Notes: generated by a model not told the origin, from the letters alone. 33,620 nt of DNA from Tannerellaceae bacterium (GCA_021203545.1 JAJQAZ010000024.1:1-33620); one strand, 5' to 3'. Shown: positions 1 through 8,666, counted from the first letter of the stretch. Made by a program: numbers and translations.

Positions 1-1
1 G

Positions 2-1017
2 ATGAATTTTAAATGTAATTTTAAATGTTCCTATTGTTATTCTGCAGCAGGACGTTCCTCTAAAGAAGTTTTATTTGAACATATAAAGATTCTTGTTGAT
101 TATTTATTTTCACCTACGCACTCTCAAAATAAATATAGAATAAATTTTCAGGAGGAGGAGAACCTCTGCTTAGCATCCGGTTAATTAAGGATACGGTAAA
201 CTATATTAAAGAAAAAGCAAGGGATTCATCGTGTGAATATACTTATGGTTTAGTCACAAATGGAAGTCCTTTAACTTCTGAAATTATTGATTTTATAAAA
301 GAACAAAATATTAATCTTGTTGTCTCATTTGAAGTGCTGAAAGAATTCCAGGATTTAGAAAGAGATTGTTATGATAAGGTTTCACATAATATAGATTTAT
401 TACTAGAGAAAGAATGCCATTTTGGAATCAGAGCAACAATAACACCAATAAGTGTTCATAGTATGACAACTATGGTAGAAGAGTTATCTGTTCGATACCC
501 TAAACTAAAAGCTATAGTTTTCGATACAGTATTGTCACCCGATATTTTTAAAACTCCACAAGAGTTGACCCAATATTACAATGATTTCTCTGATCAATAT
601 TGGGCAGCAAAAAAATTTGGAACTAAAATAGGAATTGAAGTAGCATGCAATGCGGTAAAGCTTTCTAATATATTAAGAACCCGTGCATGCCAGGGAAAAG
701 TTGCGCTTACTCCTGATGGATATATATCTTCTTGTTCACGAATCTCATCTCCACAGGAAAATTTGTATGACACGTTTATATATGGTAAAATAAATCAAGG
801 TAAAATCGAGATAGATAGTCATAAATTTTTTGGAATAATGGAAGAGAACAATATTTATACACGCCAAGAATGTCAAACATGTTATGCTCGTTGGAACTGT
901 GGAGGAGGTTGCTGGCTATTCTCTAAATCCTTTCCAAAAGAATTTGAAAAACCTTTCTGTAATTTCACAAAGGAATCTTTAAAGAAAAATCTTTATGAGA
1001 CCATTAAAAAAACATAG
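2..1017 (+). pseudogene. Radical SAM/SPASM enzyme, 5' end outside window, frame broken
   Basis: Probable peptide- or small-molecule-modifying radical SAM enzyme. The reading starts inside the gene: the first codons already hold the CxxxCxxC cluster motif (CNFKCSYC), so the true start lies upstream. The second frame (from about position 145) supplies the FSGGGEPLL glycine-rich motif. A full seven-cysteine SPASM pattern follows: a Cys near 688, GX4C ending near 735, then CX2CX5CX3C near 871-912 (CQTCYARWNCGGGC) and a last Cys near 958. Such domains bind auxiliary 4Fe-4S clusters. The two halves are joined by a frame change at the T4 run 145-148; one extra T gives an uninterrupted INFSGGGEPLL. 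This may be sequencing error or true inactivation. The substrate cannot be read from the window. It is followed by three more genes on the same strand that may share its pathway. Confidence 0.8.
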
Positions 1018-1122
1018 TTTGACACACACATAAAGTTTGTGGGATTATATAGATGAACAAATAAAGAGGAATGCATTGTAAGTTTCAGTTATTGTAAAAA
1101 AATAATATGTAAATTTTAAAGT

Positions 1123-2457
1123 ATGTTTTTCAAGAAAAAACTCACTATACTACTGCTGATTCCTCGCTATAAATCCTATGGAGATCAAGGTCATTATGTT
1201 ATGCCATTGGGTATTTTATATGTATCATCCTATCTGAAACGTTCGGAGATAGCAAATGTGTTAACACTAAACATGAACCATAGAGAAGGAGATGAATCAG
1301 AGATACTTTCGGATGTTATTCTTCAGTCCGATATTGATATTTTTGCTATAGGTGGTTTATCTGGTGAATACCTGGATATTTTGCGTATGGTAAATTTAGC
1401 ACGAAAAATTAAACCTGAAATAAAGATCATTGTAGGTGGAGGTATTATGACTGCTGATCCGGAAACAACTATGCAAGCTATACCGGAAGCAGATTATGGT
1501 ATAATAGGTGAAGGAGAAATAACTATGGTTGATCTGATAAGTGCTCTGACAAAAAAATATCCAGTAGATCATATCGCAGGAATTATCTTTAGGAAAGGAA
1601 AGGTGCTTACAAAAACTTCACAAAGAAAAGAGATTGTAAACTTAGATGAATTACCTTTTCCTGATTACGAAGGGTTTGATTACGGAATATATCTCGAAAA
1701 AAATCCGGACATTAGTGATGAAGGAAAAAAATACTCTCAGGTATCGGTAATTGGAGGACGTTCGTGTAAGTATAATTGTACTTTTTGCTTTCATCCGTCA
1801 GGAACAACCTATCGCCAACGTTCATTAGACTCTATTTTTGCCGAAATTGATTACCTAGTTTCTCATTATAACATTTCGTATATAGCTTTACGTGAAGAAT
1901 TGTTTGCGACAGATAATAAACGTGTTAAAGAATTTTGCAAGCGTATCGAACCTTATGATTTCGATTGGTCAATTCAATTACGTATCGACAGTATAAATCA
2001 GGAATTAGTAAATCTACTGAAAGATACAAGATGCCGGTATGTATTTGTTGGTGTAGAGAGTGCCAGCAATGAAGTACTTCGAAGCATGCGCAAAGGTATT
2101 AATCTGGAACAAATTGAATTTGCATTGGATATGTTAAACGGTGCGGGGTTAAATTCCCGGTCAGGAATTATCTTTGGCGATAGTGTTGAGACTTTTGAGA
2201 CAGCTATGGACTCTCTGGATTGGTTTAAATCCAATAGTGACCGTTATAGAATGTTTGTTGATATGATTATTGCTTTCCCTGGATCGACTCTTTATAAAAA
2301 AGCTTGTCAAAAAGGGCTTATATCCCCTGTTGAATTCTTAAAGGATGGTTGTCCTGTTGTGAATCTAACTCAGATGGATGATCTGAAATTTAAGGAATTA
2401 GTAAACTCAATAGAAAAAATAAACCATCGTCACTATAATGTAAAAACATACAAGTAA
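1123..2457 (+). CDS. Cobalamin-binding radical SAM protein
   Basis: 444 residues. The N-terminal part (about 8-140) has the fold pattern of a B12-binding domain, with a glycine-rich stretch IIVGGGIMT (103-110) and the IIGEGE turn near 127-132. The radical SAM core starts near 205 with GGRSCKYNCTFCFHP; the cluster cysteines are C215, C219 and C222 (CxxxCxxC). This architecture is that of class B B12-dependent radical SAM methyltransferases and ring-modifying enzymes, but the exact reaction cannot be told. No DXHXXG motif is evident in the B12 domain, which is common in this class. It is intact, unlike the radical SAM gene before it. The gap of about 105 bases upstream holds no clear peptide gene. 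The peptidase gene begins 24 bases after its stop, consistent with co-transcription. Confidence 0.85.
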   Translation: MFFKKKLTILLLIPRYKSYGDQGHYVMPLGILYVSSYLKRSEIANVLTLNMNHREGDESEILSDVILQSDIDIFAIGGLSGEYLDILRMVNLARKIKPEIKIIVGGGIMTADPETTMQAIPEADYGIIGEGEITMVDLISALTKKYPVDHIAGIIFRKGKVLTKTSQRKEIVNLDELPFPDYEGFDYGIYLEKNPDISDEGKKYSQVSVIGGRSCKYNCTFCFHPSGTTYRQRSLDSIFAEIDYLVSHYNISYIALREELFATDNKRVKEFCKRIEPYDFDWSIQLRIDSINQELVNLLKDTRCRYVFVGVESASNEVLRSMRKGINLEQIEFALDMLNGAGLNSRSGIIFGDSVETFETAMDSLDWFKSNSDRYRMFVDMIIAFPGSTLYKKACQKGLISPVEFLKDGCPVVNLTQMDDLKFKELVNSIEKINHRHYNVKTYK

Positions 2458-2481
2458 ATACCATTAAATTATACTGTAAAA

Positions 2482-3561
2482 ATGCCAAATTGGAAATCCA
2501 CCAATGAAGTAGAAGAGCAATTAAAGAAAATGCTTTCTATAGCATCGCCGTATTCTGGCGAAATTCCCATAGGAAACTATCTGAGAGAAGTATGGAGTTC
2601 GTTGAATTGCGATGTATCAACAGACGTATTAGGTAATGTGTATGCCTCGTTGGCAGGTCGGACTCCTATTCATATCGGTCTTGTTGCCCATATAGACACT
2701 GTCGGTATTCAGATTACAAAAATAACATCTTGCGGAATGCTTCTTTTTCGGTCTATAGGTATAAGTCCTCATGTATTATTGGGACAAACTATAGAAATCT
2801 TAAGTGCAAAAGGGATCATAGTGGGGGTTATCGGTTTTGACCCCACTTCTCAATACGATGGATCCAGAGGTTTTATGGAAAAAGATTTATGGATTGACAT
2901 CGGGACATCTACCAAAGAAGAATCTTCCTCTATGGTGGAAATTGGCGATTGTGCCGTATTGAAAGGAGAATATGTACACATTGGAAAATCAAACATCAAA
3001 AGTTCAGCAATTGACAATAGAATAGGACTTTTAATTATAACTGAATGTTTACGTTGGTTTTCCTCTAAAAGTTCTCCTCTTCATTTGCATGTAATAGGAA
3101 GCGTACAAGAAGAACTTGGTCTTCGAGGAGCATCTGTAATCTCTAATCATAAACAGCTAAATGCCTGTTTTATAGTAGATGTAGATTATACAACAGATAC
3201 TTTAATTTCTCATGAAAATCAATTAGGAAAATTGGTTTTAGGTAAAGGAGTTGGATTTCACAAAAAAGCAGATAATAATATAGTTTTACAACGTATTGCT
3301 AAAGAAGTTGCTGATAAAAAGAATCTACCCTATCAAATTAGCTTAGGAAGGCGAATTTATGGTGGAACAGACGCATCTGCTATTCAATTGAATAGAGGAG
3401 GAGTTGCTACAATGAATATTAATATACCTTGCCGCTATTTGCATTCCGCAAGTGAAATATGTAATATACAGGATGTTGAAACCGCTGTTAATTTATTAAT
3501 TGAAATGATATGTATGATTGCTGAATTAAATAAAAACAGTTTTATTCCAGGTATAGACTAA
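2482..3561 (+). CDS. M42-family (glutamyl aminopeptidase-like) metallopeptidase
   Basis: 359 residues, normal length for the M42 family of dinuclear-metal aminopeptidases. All expected metal and catalytic positions are visible: AHIDT (H70, D72), the bridging Asp in AIDNR (D178), the QEE pair in VQEELGLRGA (E210/E211), the VDVD segment (D233/D235), GGTDASAI (294-301) and the final His in CRYLHS (H321). It should therefore be an active cytoplasmic exopeptidase or deacylase-like enzyme. Its place between a B12 radical SAM gene and a formyltransferase-like gene is unusual, since M42 peptidases are normally housekeeping enzymes. Here it may trim a modified peptide or hydrolyse an amide intermediate (inference). 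Only 11 bases separate it from the next gene. Confidence 0.85.
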   Translation: MPNWKSTNEVEEQLKKMLSIASPYSGEIPIGNYLREVWSSLNCDVSTDVLGNVYASLAGRTPIHIGLVAHIDTVGIQITKITSCGMLLFRSIGISPHVLLGQTIEILSAKGIIVGVIGFDPTSQYDGSRGFMEKDLWIDIGTSTKEESSSMVEIGDCAVLKGEYVHIGKSNIKSSAIDNRIGLLIITECLRWFSSKSSPLHLHVIGSVQEELGLRGASVISNHKQLNACFIVDVDYTTDTLISHENQLGKLVLGKGVGFHKKADNNIVLQRIAKEVADKKNLPYQISLGRRIYGGTDASAIQLNRGGVATMNINIPCRYLHSASEICNIQDVETAVNLLIEMICMIAELNKNSFIPGID

Positions 3562-3572
3562 ACAACATCATT

Positions 3573-4387
3573 ATGAAAGTAATACTTATTACAACGGGCT
3601 ATTCAAACGTTGTAGATTTTTTGTTTCATCATCCTAATATCTATTTAGCTGGAATTATGGAATGTAGGTATACTGAAAACAATTGTTATAAATATACCCT
3701 AAAAAACAAAATTCCTCATTGCTTTTATAAGAATTTTATTCATATGAGCAAATGGGTAGAAACTCTGCTACCGGATTTAATGGTTACATATAAAGTACCA
3801 TTTCTGCTACCCAGGTATATATTTGCTAAACCACAATATGGGACAATAAATATACATCCTGCGCTATTGCCTGAATATCGGGGAGCAAACCCTTGGTTTT
3901 GGATTTACTATAATATGGAATCAAAAAGCGGAGTAACGATTCATCAGATAGATGAATATGAAGATCACGGAGACATATGGGCTCAGGATTACTTTCAAAT
4001 TACATTAGGAACTCCATTACATTTGTTGCAGCAAGAAGCAGAAAAAACAGCAATTAATTTATTAAAACAAATATTAATGGATTGGGAAAATATTAAACCT
4101 ACTCCTCAAAAAGAGGGCACCAATCTAATCCGTACCAAAAAACATTTTGATTTCAAAAAACTTTCTGATTTGGCTGCTATAGATGGGGTAAATTTATGGC
4201 ATATACTAAGAGGTTTTCCCTTCTTATTAAAAAAATATATCCAAAATTGGAAGGAGAATATATAATAGGAGATTTCTTTAAATCATATGACCCGAACAAA
4301 ATTGGAAGTATTTTATATACGGCTGACGGAGCTAACCTTATCTGTTGTAACGGAAGTATTCAAATCCTCAAAACCCATATACAATAA
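3573..4387 (+). pseudogene. Formyltransferase-like protein (Fmt/GART fold), frame broken
   Basis: About 271 codons if the frame is restored. The N-terminal formyltransferase domain shows the catalytic triad: N93 and H95 in INIHPALLPEYRGANP, and D131 in YEDHGDIWAQ. The C-terminal Fmt-type domain begins at DGVNLWHILRGF and continues in another frame (YPKLEGEYIIGDFF...ILKTHIQ, ending at 4387). The frame change falls in the A7 run 4229-4235; eight A would give one protein through KKIYPKLEGEY. As written, the product would stop at 4265, 230 residues, keeping the catalytic domain. It is too short and divergent to be housekeeping methionyl-tRNA formyltransferase. A 10-formyl-THF-dependent amine formyltransferase acting on the product of this cluster is more likely (inference). 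Confidence 0.75.
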
Positions 4388-4583
4388 TATTTTTTAAGGG
4401 TATAGCAAAGATAGTTTAATTACTCTAATCCTTAATTATAATCCTTAATTAAATAGCAATTTAGCGTTATTACCATGTTTAAGTTTGCTTATTAGTCTGA
4501 TTTTTTGTGAAGCACACAGAAAAGCCACTAAAACAATGGTTAATAACTTTTCCATCCACGTTATAAGAAAGTATTTCCTTAGT

Positions 4584-4793
4584 TTACCCTTCTTTTTTAT
4601 ATTCCAGAATATCTGCCGGTTGGCAGTCCAGTTCTTTACAAATGGCTTCCAGTGTAGAGAAACGGATTGCTTTGGCTTTCCCTGTTTTCAGGATGGAAAG
4701 ATTGGCCGGAGTAATATCAATACGCTCGGCCAGTTCGCCCAACGATATTTTTCGTTTGGCCATCATTACATCCAGGTTTACTATAATTCCCAT
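4584..4793 (-). CDS. Small XRE/YozG-type HTH transcriptional regulator
   Basis: 69 residues. The helix-turn-helix is clear (about 14-58): KISLGELAERIDITPANLSILKTGKAKAIRFSTLEAICKELDCQPADIL. This form of small Cro/CI-like protein is commonly paired with DUF2975 membrane proteins. Here two DUF2975 genes lie upstream on the same strand, with sppA in between. It lies about 100 bases after the sppA stop, and that gap contains a hairpin repeat, so it may be partly uncoupled from sppA. It is a natural candidate to bind the TATCG-T5-CGATA palindromes near 8071 and 8127 (inference). The overlapping plus-strand reading frame here is not credible as protein. Confidence 0.85.
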   Translation of the reverse strand: MGIIVNLDVMMAKRKISLGELAERIDITPANLSILKTGKAKAIRFSTLEAICKELDCQPADILEYKKEG

Positions 4794-4822
4794 ATCTTTT
4801 TTATTTTACGGGTGAATATTCA

Positions 4823-4881
4823 GGGGCTGACCAATGTGTTTCTGTGTTCATCTTTTCATTCGCGACTTTTTGGTCAGCCCC
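4823..4881. repeat. Hairpin repeat, copy 1 (possible terminator)
   Basis: A perfect 12-bp inverted repeat, GGGGCTGACCAA (4823-4834) and TTGGTCAGCCCC (4870-4881), encloses 35 bases. It is followed by TTTT on the plus strand. It lies between sppA and the HTH gene. The inner and right part (TGTTCATCTTTTC, then CTTTTTGGTCAGCCCC) matches, in reverse orientation, a second element at 8667-8744. The two are therefore copies of one dispersed element, possibly a terminator family. Confidence 0.6.
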
Positions 4882-4895
4882 TTTTGACTTCTTAT

Positions 4896-6674
4896 TTAAA
4901 AGTTATCAAAATAGGTAATACCGAATGGTAAACGTGTGTACAGACCGTCTTCTATATGGGTCTGTTGAAGTGTTTCGAACAGACGGTAATCTTCGCCCAA
5001 AGTACGTTTTACCATTTTTACTCTTGCATCTTCCAATTGTTTTTCGAGCAATTTAGTAATAAAATCTTTATTTGTTTTAGTTACAATTGTGCTGTATTCT
5101 GTAACATCTGCTAATAATGCAGCTTCTTTAATCGCATCGTCGATGCCGCCCAATTGGTCTACCAACTTTCTTTCCAATGCCTGTTCGCCCGTCCACACAC
5201 GGCCCTGACCTACTGAATCAATGTATGTTTTGTCCAATCCGCGGCCCTCTGCACAACGTGTCAGGAACAGATCATATCCTTCTTCGATCATTCCCTGGAT
5301 CAATGCTTTTTCATCTTCCCGCATCGGACGGTAGGCATTTCCGGTATCACTGAATCGATTGGTTCTTACCTGATCGGATGTGACTCCTATTTTATTAATT
5401 GTTCCGGAATAATTTCTGAATACTCCGAATATACCGATCGAGCCTGTCAGGGTAGTTGGTTCGGCAATGATTTTATTGGCTGCACAGGAGATATAATATC
5501 CGCCCGAAGCCGCGTATCCACCCATAGAAACAACAATAGGTTTTTCTTTTTTTACTTCTGTTACAGCTTCCCAGATCTGTTCGGAAATATAGGCACTTCC
5601 TCCCGGCGAATTTACACGCAACACAACTGCTTTTACATCTTCGTCTTTTTTTAGTTTAAGCAATTCGTCGGCAAATTTAGTACTGATTGTTTTATCATTC
5701 ATACTGAATGGAGAAGATGAACTTTCCTGGATTACTCCTTCTGCAAATATAACAGCGATCTTATTTTTATGTTCTTTCTTTTTTTCTTTTATAGTTACTA
5801 CTTTATCAACACCTGCGGTAAGTAATTTATCTTTGCTATCCAGGCCTATTGCAGCCTTCAGGCGGTCTTCCATTTCATGTTTGTAAACCAAACCATCTGC
5901 CAGATTATAATCCAGTGTCAATGTTGCATTTCTAACACCCAATCCATCATTTACAAACTGTTCCAGACGTTCCAGCGCAATGTTTCTTGAATGGCTGATA
6001 GCAGAAGTAATTTCTCCCCAGATACTACCGAAGAACGATTCTAACTGTTCCCGGTTTTCCTCACTATATTTTTTCAGCATATAAGGCTCAACGGCACTTT
6101 TATAGGTTCCTACTTTAAAAATATAATGTTCCACTCCTACCTTTTCAGCCAGCCCGGTCAGGAATAATTGATTGGAAGCCAATCCCATCAAACCGATATT
6201 ACCCGAAGGGTTCAGGAAAATAGAGTCGGCCAGCGAACATACATAATAGCCTCCCTGGGTATAATAATCAGAATAGGCATAAATAAATTTTCCACTTTCT
6301 TTAAAATCTTCCAATGCATCGCGTATCTCCTGTAACGTAGCCGGAATTGCTCCCAGGTATCCGGATTCGATGTAAATTCCTTTAATGTTGTCATTCTCTT
6401 TTGCTAACCGGATAGATTTCAGAATTTGAGTAAGCGATACCTCTTCCTTATCATCCCCAAACAGGGCAGCTAAAGGATTGGGGTCGGCATTATCAGAAAT
6501 AGAACCTGTTAACTGCAATTTGAAAACAGTATTATTTTTAGGCTTATATTCCTTAGTTTGGCCTGCACCGGCAATGATCCCAATTAAGAATATGGTAGAA
6601 ATAAAACTAAGAACGAAAGATGCTATCAGCACTCCAACTGCGGAGGCCAATGCGGTTTTAAGAAATGATTTCAT
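4896..6674 (-). CDS. sppA: Signal peptide peptidase SppA, 67-kDa type
   Basis: 592 residues, the length of the long, tandem S49-domain form that degrades cleaved signal peptides at the inner membrane. One N-terminal membrane span (about 8-36) precedes two S49 repeats. The catalytic lysine is expected in FKVGTYKSAVEPY (K192) of the first repeat. The nucleophile is the serine of GGYAASGGYYIS (S390) in the second repeat, after the NSPGGSA loop (355-361). Both are present, so the enzyme should be active. The start at 6674 is 17 bases after the stop of the second DUF2975 gene, which suggests one transcript with the two DUF2975 genes. Being embedded in a DUF2975-HTH unit is unusual and may put SppA under stress control. 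Confidence 0.95.
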   Translation of the reverse strand: MKSFLKTALASAVGVLIASFVLSFISTIFLIGIIAGAGQTKEYKPKNNTVFKLQLTGSISDNADPNPLAALFGDDKEEVSLTQILKSIRLAKENDNIKGIYIESGYLGAIPATLQEIRDALEDFKESGKFIYAYSDYYTQGGYYVCSLADSIFLNPSGNIGLMGLASNQLFLTGLAEKVGVEHYIFKVGTYKSAVEPYMLKKYSEENREQLESFFGSIWGEITSAISHSRNIALERLEQFVNDGLGVRNATLTLDYNLADGLVYKHEMEDRLKAAIGLDSKDKLLTAGVDKVVTIKEKKKEHKNKIAVIFAEGVIQESSSSPFSMNDKTISTKFADELLKLKKDEDVKAVVLRVNSPGGSAYISEQIWEAVTEVKKEKPIVVSMGGYAASGGYYISCAANKIIAEPTTLTGSIGIFGVFRNYSGTINKIGVTSDQVRTNRFSDTGNAYRPMREDEKALIQGMIEEGYDLFLTRCAEGRGLDKTYIDSVGQGRVWTGEQALERKLVDQLGGIDDAIKEAALLADVTEYSTIVTKTNKDFITKLLEKQLEDARVKMVKRTLGEDYRLFETLQQTHIEDGLYTRLPFGITYFDNF

Positions 6675-6691
6675 ACGATTACTTTTTTATT

Positions 6692-7339
6692 TTATATGGT
6701 TAATTCTTCTTCTTCTTTTAATTTTAATCCAATCGAATAGACCTCTACTATGATAAGGGCTACTAAGCCAAAAAGTAAATATGATATATCAAGCATATGG
6801 CCTAAGGTGATTTTATAACCGGGGATATCTATCAATGTATTGGCAAGCAGATAATTGTATAATCCGGTACTAAAAGAAAACAGAAAAATAAAAAGGAAAC
6901 AGGCTCCAACCTTCCGGATCCTTTTTATATTTTTCCATTCAAATACGTGATTTTTACCTACTGATAAAATGATCTTTATGAAACTGGTCAGCATGACCAA
7001 GGCAGCAGGGAAACAGAGGAATGCAAGAAGAATCAGTACACCTTCAAAAATAACAAACCCTATATTGTTTCCGGCAATTTCTATTTTTATGATACAATTT
7101 TGTATTCTACCCGGCATCCATTCGCCCGATTGTACATTATAAAGTAAGGTAGGTTTATCCACCATCCGTAAAGGACGTATTGCAATAAATAAAGATTCAA
7201 CTTTCCCGTTTTCTTTATTGTCTCTGCTACTATTGATACCTGCATTGAATCCACTGATAAAATCTGCAACCTGAGAGATCATATTAAGTCCCATAGCAAG
7301 CATTATACAGCAGGTGAGTATATATAATTTGTTCTTCAT
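6692..7339 (-). CDS. DUF2975 membrane protein (second copy)
   Basis: 215 residues with an N-terminal span (about 5-27) and three further hydrophobic segments (about 95-125, 145-170, 180-205). It ends in the typical DUF2975 tail, VYSIGLKLKEEEELTI. The central loop (about 30-90, GKVESLFIAIRPLRMVDKPTLLYN...SGEWMPGRI) should lie outside the membrane. It is paralogous to the next gene upstream: both share F-E-W-K-N-[IV]-K-R-[IL]-R and the same tail. The molecular function of DUF2975 proteins is not established; they are usually paired with a small HTH regulator. Twelve bases separate the two copies. Confidence 0.85.
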   Translation of the reverse strand: MKNKLYILTCCIMLAMGLNMISQVADFISGFNAGINSSRDNKENGKVESLFIAIRPLRMVDKPTLLYNVQSGEWMPGRIQNCIIKIEIAGNNIGFVIFEGVLILLAFLCFPAALVMLTSFIKIILSVGKNHVFEWKNIKRIRKVGACFLFIFLFSFSTGLYNYLLANTLIDIPGYKITLGHMLDISYLLFGLVALIIVEVYSIGLKLKEEEELTI

Positions 7340-7351
7340 TCTGTTTTCTGA

Positions 7352-8062
7352 TTAAATAGTTAACTCCTGTTGTTCTTTTATACGCAATCCGATAGCAAAT
7401 ACTTCAGCTAACAATAAACTTATAAACCCAAAAATCAGATTGACACCTTTAAATAAAGACATACAACTAATTGTATAGTTTGATAATAAAATGTGGGAAG
7501 AGGCAAAATTGTAGTTTATATATTCCATTATAAAATTGCAAATAAAGGCTACAATAAATCCGGCTCCGATCCGGCGAAGCCTTTTTACATTTTTCCACTC
7601 GAAAATAACAGACTTATTTATTGCCAATACTAACCGGATGAAATAAACGAATGCTACTATTAATCCTGCTGTATATAAAAGGCTGATCAGGAAAATAAAT
7701 AGTTGTTCGTACAGATTAATCTCTTTTTTGTATTCCACTATAACGCTGTCAATATTGGCCGGCATCCAATTTCCGGTTTTTGTATTGTAAAGAGAATCGG
7801 GCAAATGTCCATATTGATTAGGTGCCAGATTCAGAGGAACAGGCATTAGTTCTTCTCCTAAAAGGACCAGGCTGTTACTATTTTGTTCCACAGCCTTTTC
7901 TCCAAAGTGGGTTCCGGCCTCGTAACCTTCCCGGAAAGACTGGATTATTTCGGGAGCCATATAGAATGTTTGCATCAGAAATTGAGTTCCGAAAGCAATT
8001 AATAGGATTGTAGAAAGTAAATTCAGTCTCTTTTTCATAGAAAACTCATTTTTGTTTTTCAA
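7352..8062 (-). CDS. DUF2975 membrane protein (first copy)
   Basis: 236 residues, four predicted spans (about 11-33, 120-145, 165-188, 203-225). The extracytoplasmic loop contains YNTKTGNWMPANIDS, matching YNVQSGEWMPGRI in its paralogue. The tail is AEVFAIGLRIKEQQELTI, typical of DUF2975. An internal Met (position 9, at 8038) could be the true start. That would leave more room for the palindrome at 8071-8085, which otherwise ends 8 bases from the start. It is the first gene of the apparent DUF2975-DUF2975-sppA-HTH operon, so the regulatory array at 8200-8339 lies directly upstream of it. Confidence 0.85.
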   Translation of the reverse strand: MKNKNEFSMKKRLNLLSTILLIAFGTQFLMQTFYMAPEIIQSFREGYEAGTHFGEKAVEQNSNSLVLLGEELMPVPLNLAPNQYGHLPDSLYNTKTGNWMPANIDSVIVEYKKEINLYEQLFIFLISLLYTAGLIVAFVYFIRLVLAINKSVIFEWKNVKRLRRIGAGFIVAFICNFIMEYINYNFASSHILLSNYTISCMSLFKGVNLIFGFISLLLAEVFAIGLRIKEQQELTI

Positions 8063-8069
8063 AAAATAT

Positions 8070-8141
8070 TTATCGTTTTTCGATATGACAAAGAAAAAGA
8101 GTTTTTTCTAATTCTCCAAATTTTATTATCGTTTTTCAATA
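8070..8141. promoter_or_regulatory. Two palindromic operator-like sites
   Basis: TTATCGTTTTTCGATA at 8070-8085 contains a perfect palindrome, TATCG-TTTTT-CGATA. A near copy at 8126-8141 (TTATCGTTTTTCAATA) differs at one base. They are 56 bp apart, upstream of the first DUF2975 gene. The form is that expected for a dimeric HTH repressor, plausibly the HTH protein encoded at the end of the same operon. The binding partner is inferred. Confidence 0.55.
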
Positions 8142-8199
8142 AAAAATTACTTTTTTGCAGTAATAAAAGAAAACACCCTGTTCTTTTTACCTTAATTTT

Positions 8200-8339
8200 C
8201 CCGAACATTTATTTCCGGTACCCACGAAGACAGAAATTAATACTCACGAACTCATTATAGCAACCCCACGAACTTGTTACACAAAACACACGAACGCTTC
8301 TTTTAATACTCACGAACTTTTAAAAAAATTTTCCCGAAC
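8200..8339 (-). promoter_or_regulatory. Seven-unit 22-bp-spaced GTTCGTG box array
   Basis: The heptamer CACGAAC or a close variant starts at 8200 (CCCGAAC), 8223 (CACGAAG), 8245, 8267, 8289, 8311 (all CACGAAC) and 8333 (CCCGAAC). Spacing is 23 then 22, 22, 22, 22, 22 bp. The 15 bases between boxes are unrelated, so this is an array of sites rather than a sequence duplication. Read on the minus strand, the strand of the DUF2975 operon, the box is GTTCGTG. This fits the GTTN[AG][TG] core of LytTR-type binding sites, which occur as direct repeats about 21-22 bp apart. Plus-strand GTTCGGG (8374-8380) and GTTCGCT (8395-8401), 21 bp apart, lie just beyond in inverted orientation. Confidence 0.7.
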
Positions 8340-8400
8340 AAATTGCCCTGTACTCCCCAATCTTTTTTTAACTGTTCGGGAAGGTATAAAATAAGTTCGC

Positions 8401-8660
8401 TAAGAATCGTCTGTATAGCCGCAGGTACAGGAGAACTTTCAAATATTCAATTCTCACGGAGTTTAGAAAATACAGGTTGAAACCTTTTGGGAAAAAGTCG
8501 TGACAGTTTGATTGTTCATTTTTAATTTCCTGCCGGAGGATTTACAAATATGTAAGCAGAAAAAAGCAGAAAGATGGAAAAAAGAAAGTTTGTAAAGTTT
8601 CATGTATAAAGAGCAAACAGATATAAATCGTTCAGTATTGTATGATAAGGTATCCCTAAT
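8401..8660. other. Intergenic stretch with no recognised gene
   Basis: Between the box array and the hairpin repeat there is no reading frame longer than about 12 codons with a credible start, and no tRNA or riboswitch I can recognise. A short frame starting at the ATG near 8574 encodes only MEKRKFVKFHV. A small RNA cannot be excluded. Confidence 0.4.
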
Positions 8661-8666
8661 AGGAAG

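Noticed and set aside
4485-4931. 148-codon plus-strand frame over the HTH gene and the sppA end
   Set aside because: It is antisense to the clearly coding HTH gene, runs through the hairpin repeat, and has no protein-like motif.
8200-8339. 22-bp repeats read as plasmid replication iterons or a CRISPR array
   Set aside because: Only 7 bases per unit are conserved, there is no rep gene or cas gene, repeats are far shorter than CRISPR repeats, and the context is a chromosomal operon promoter.
8401-8660. Cobalamin or other riboswitch in the gap before the DUF2975 operon
   Set aside because: No conserved riboswitch core could be matched, and the stretch lies beyond the box array with no gene of a fitting pathway downstream.
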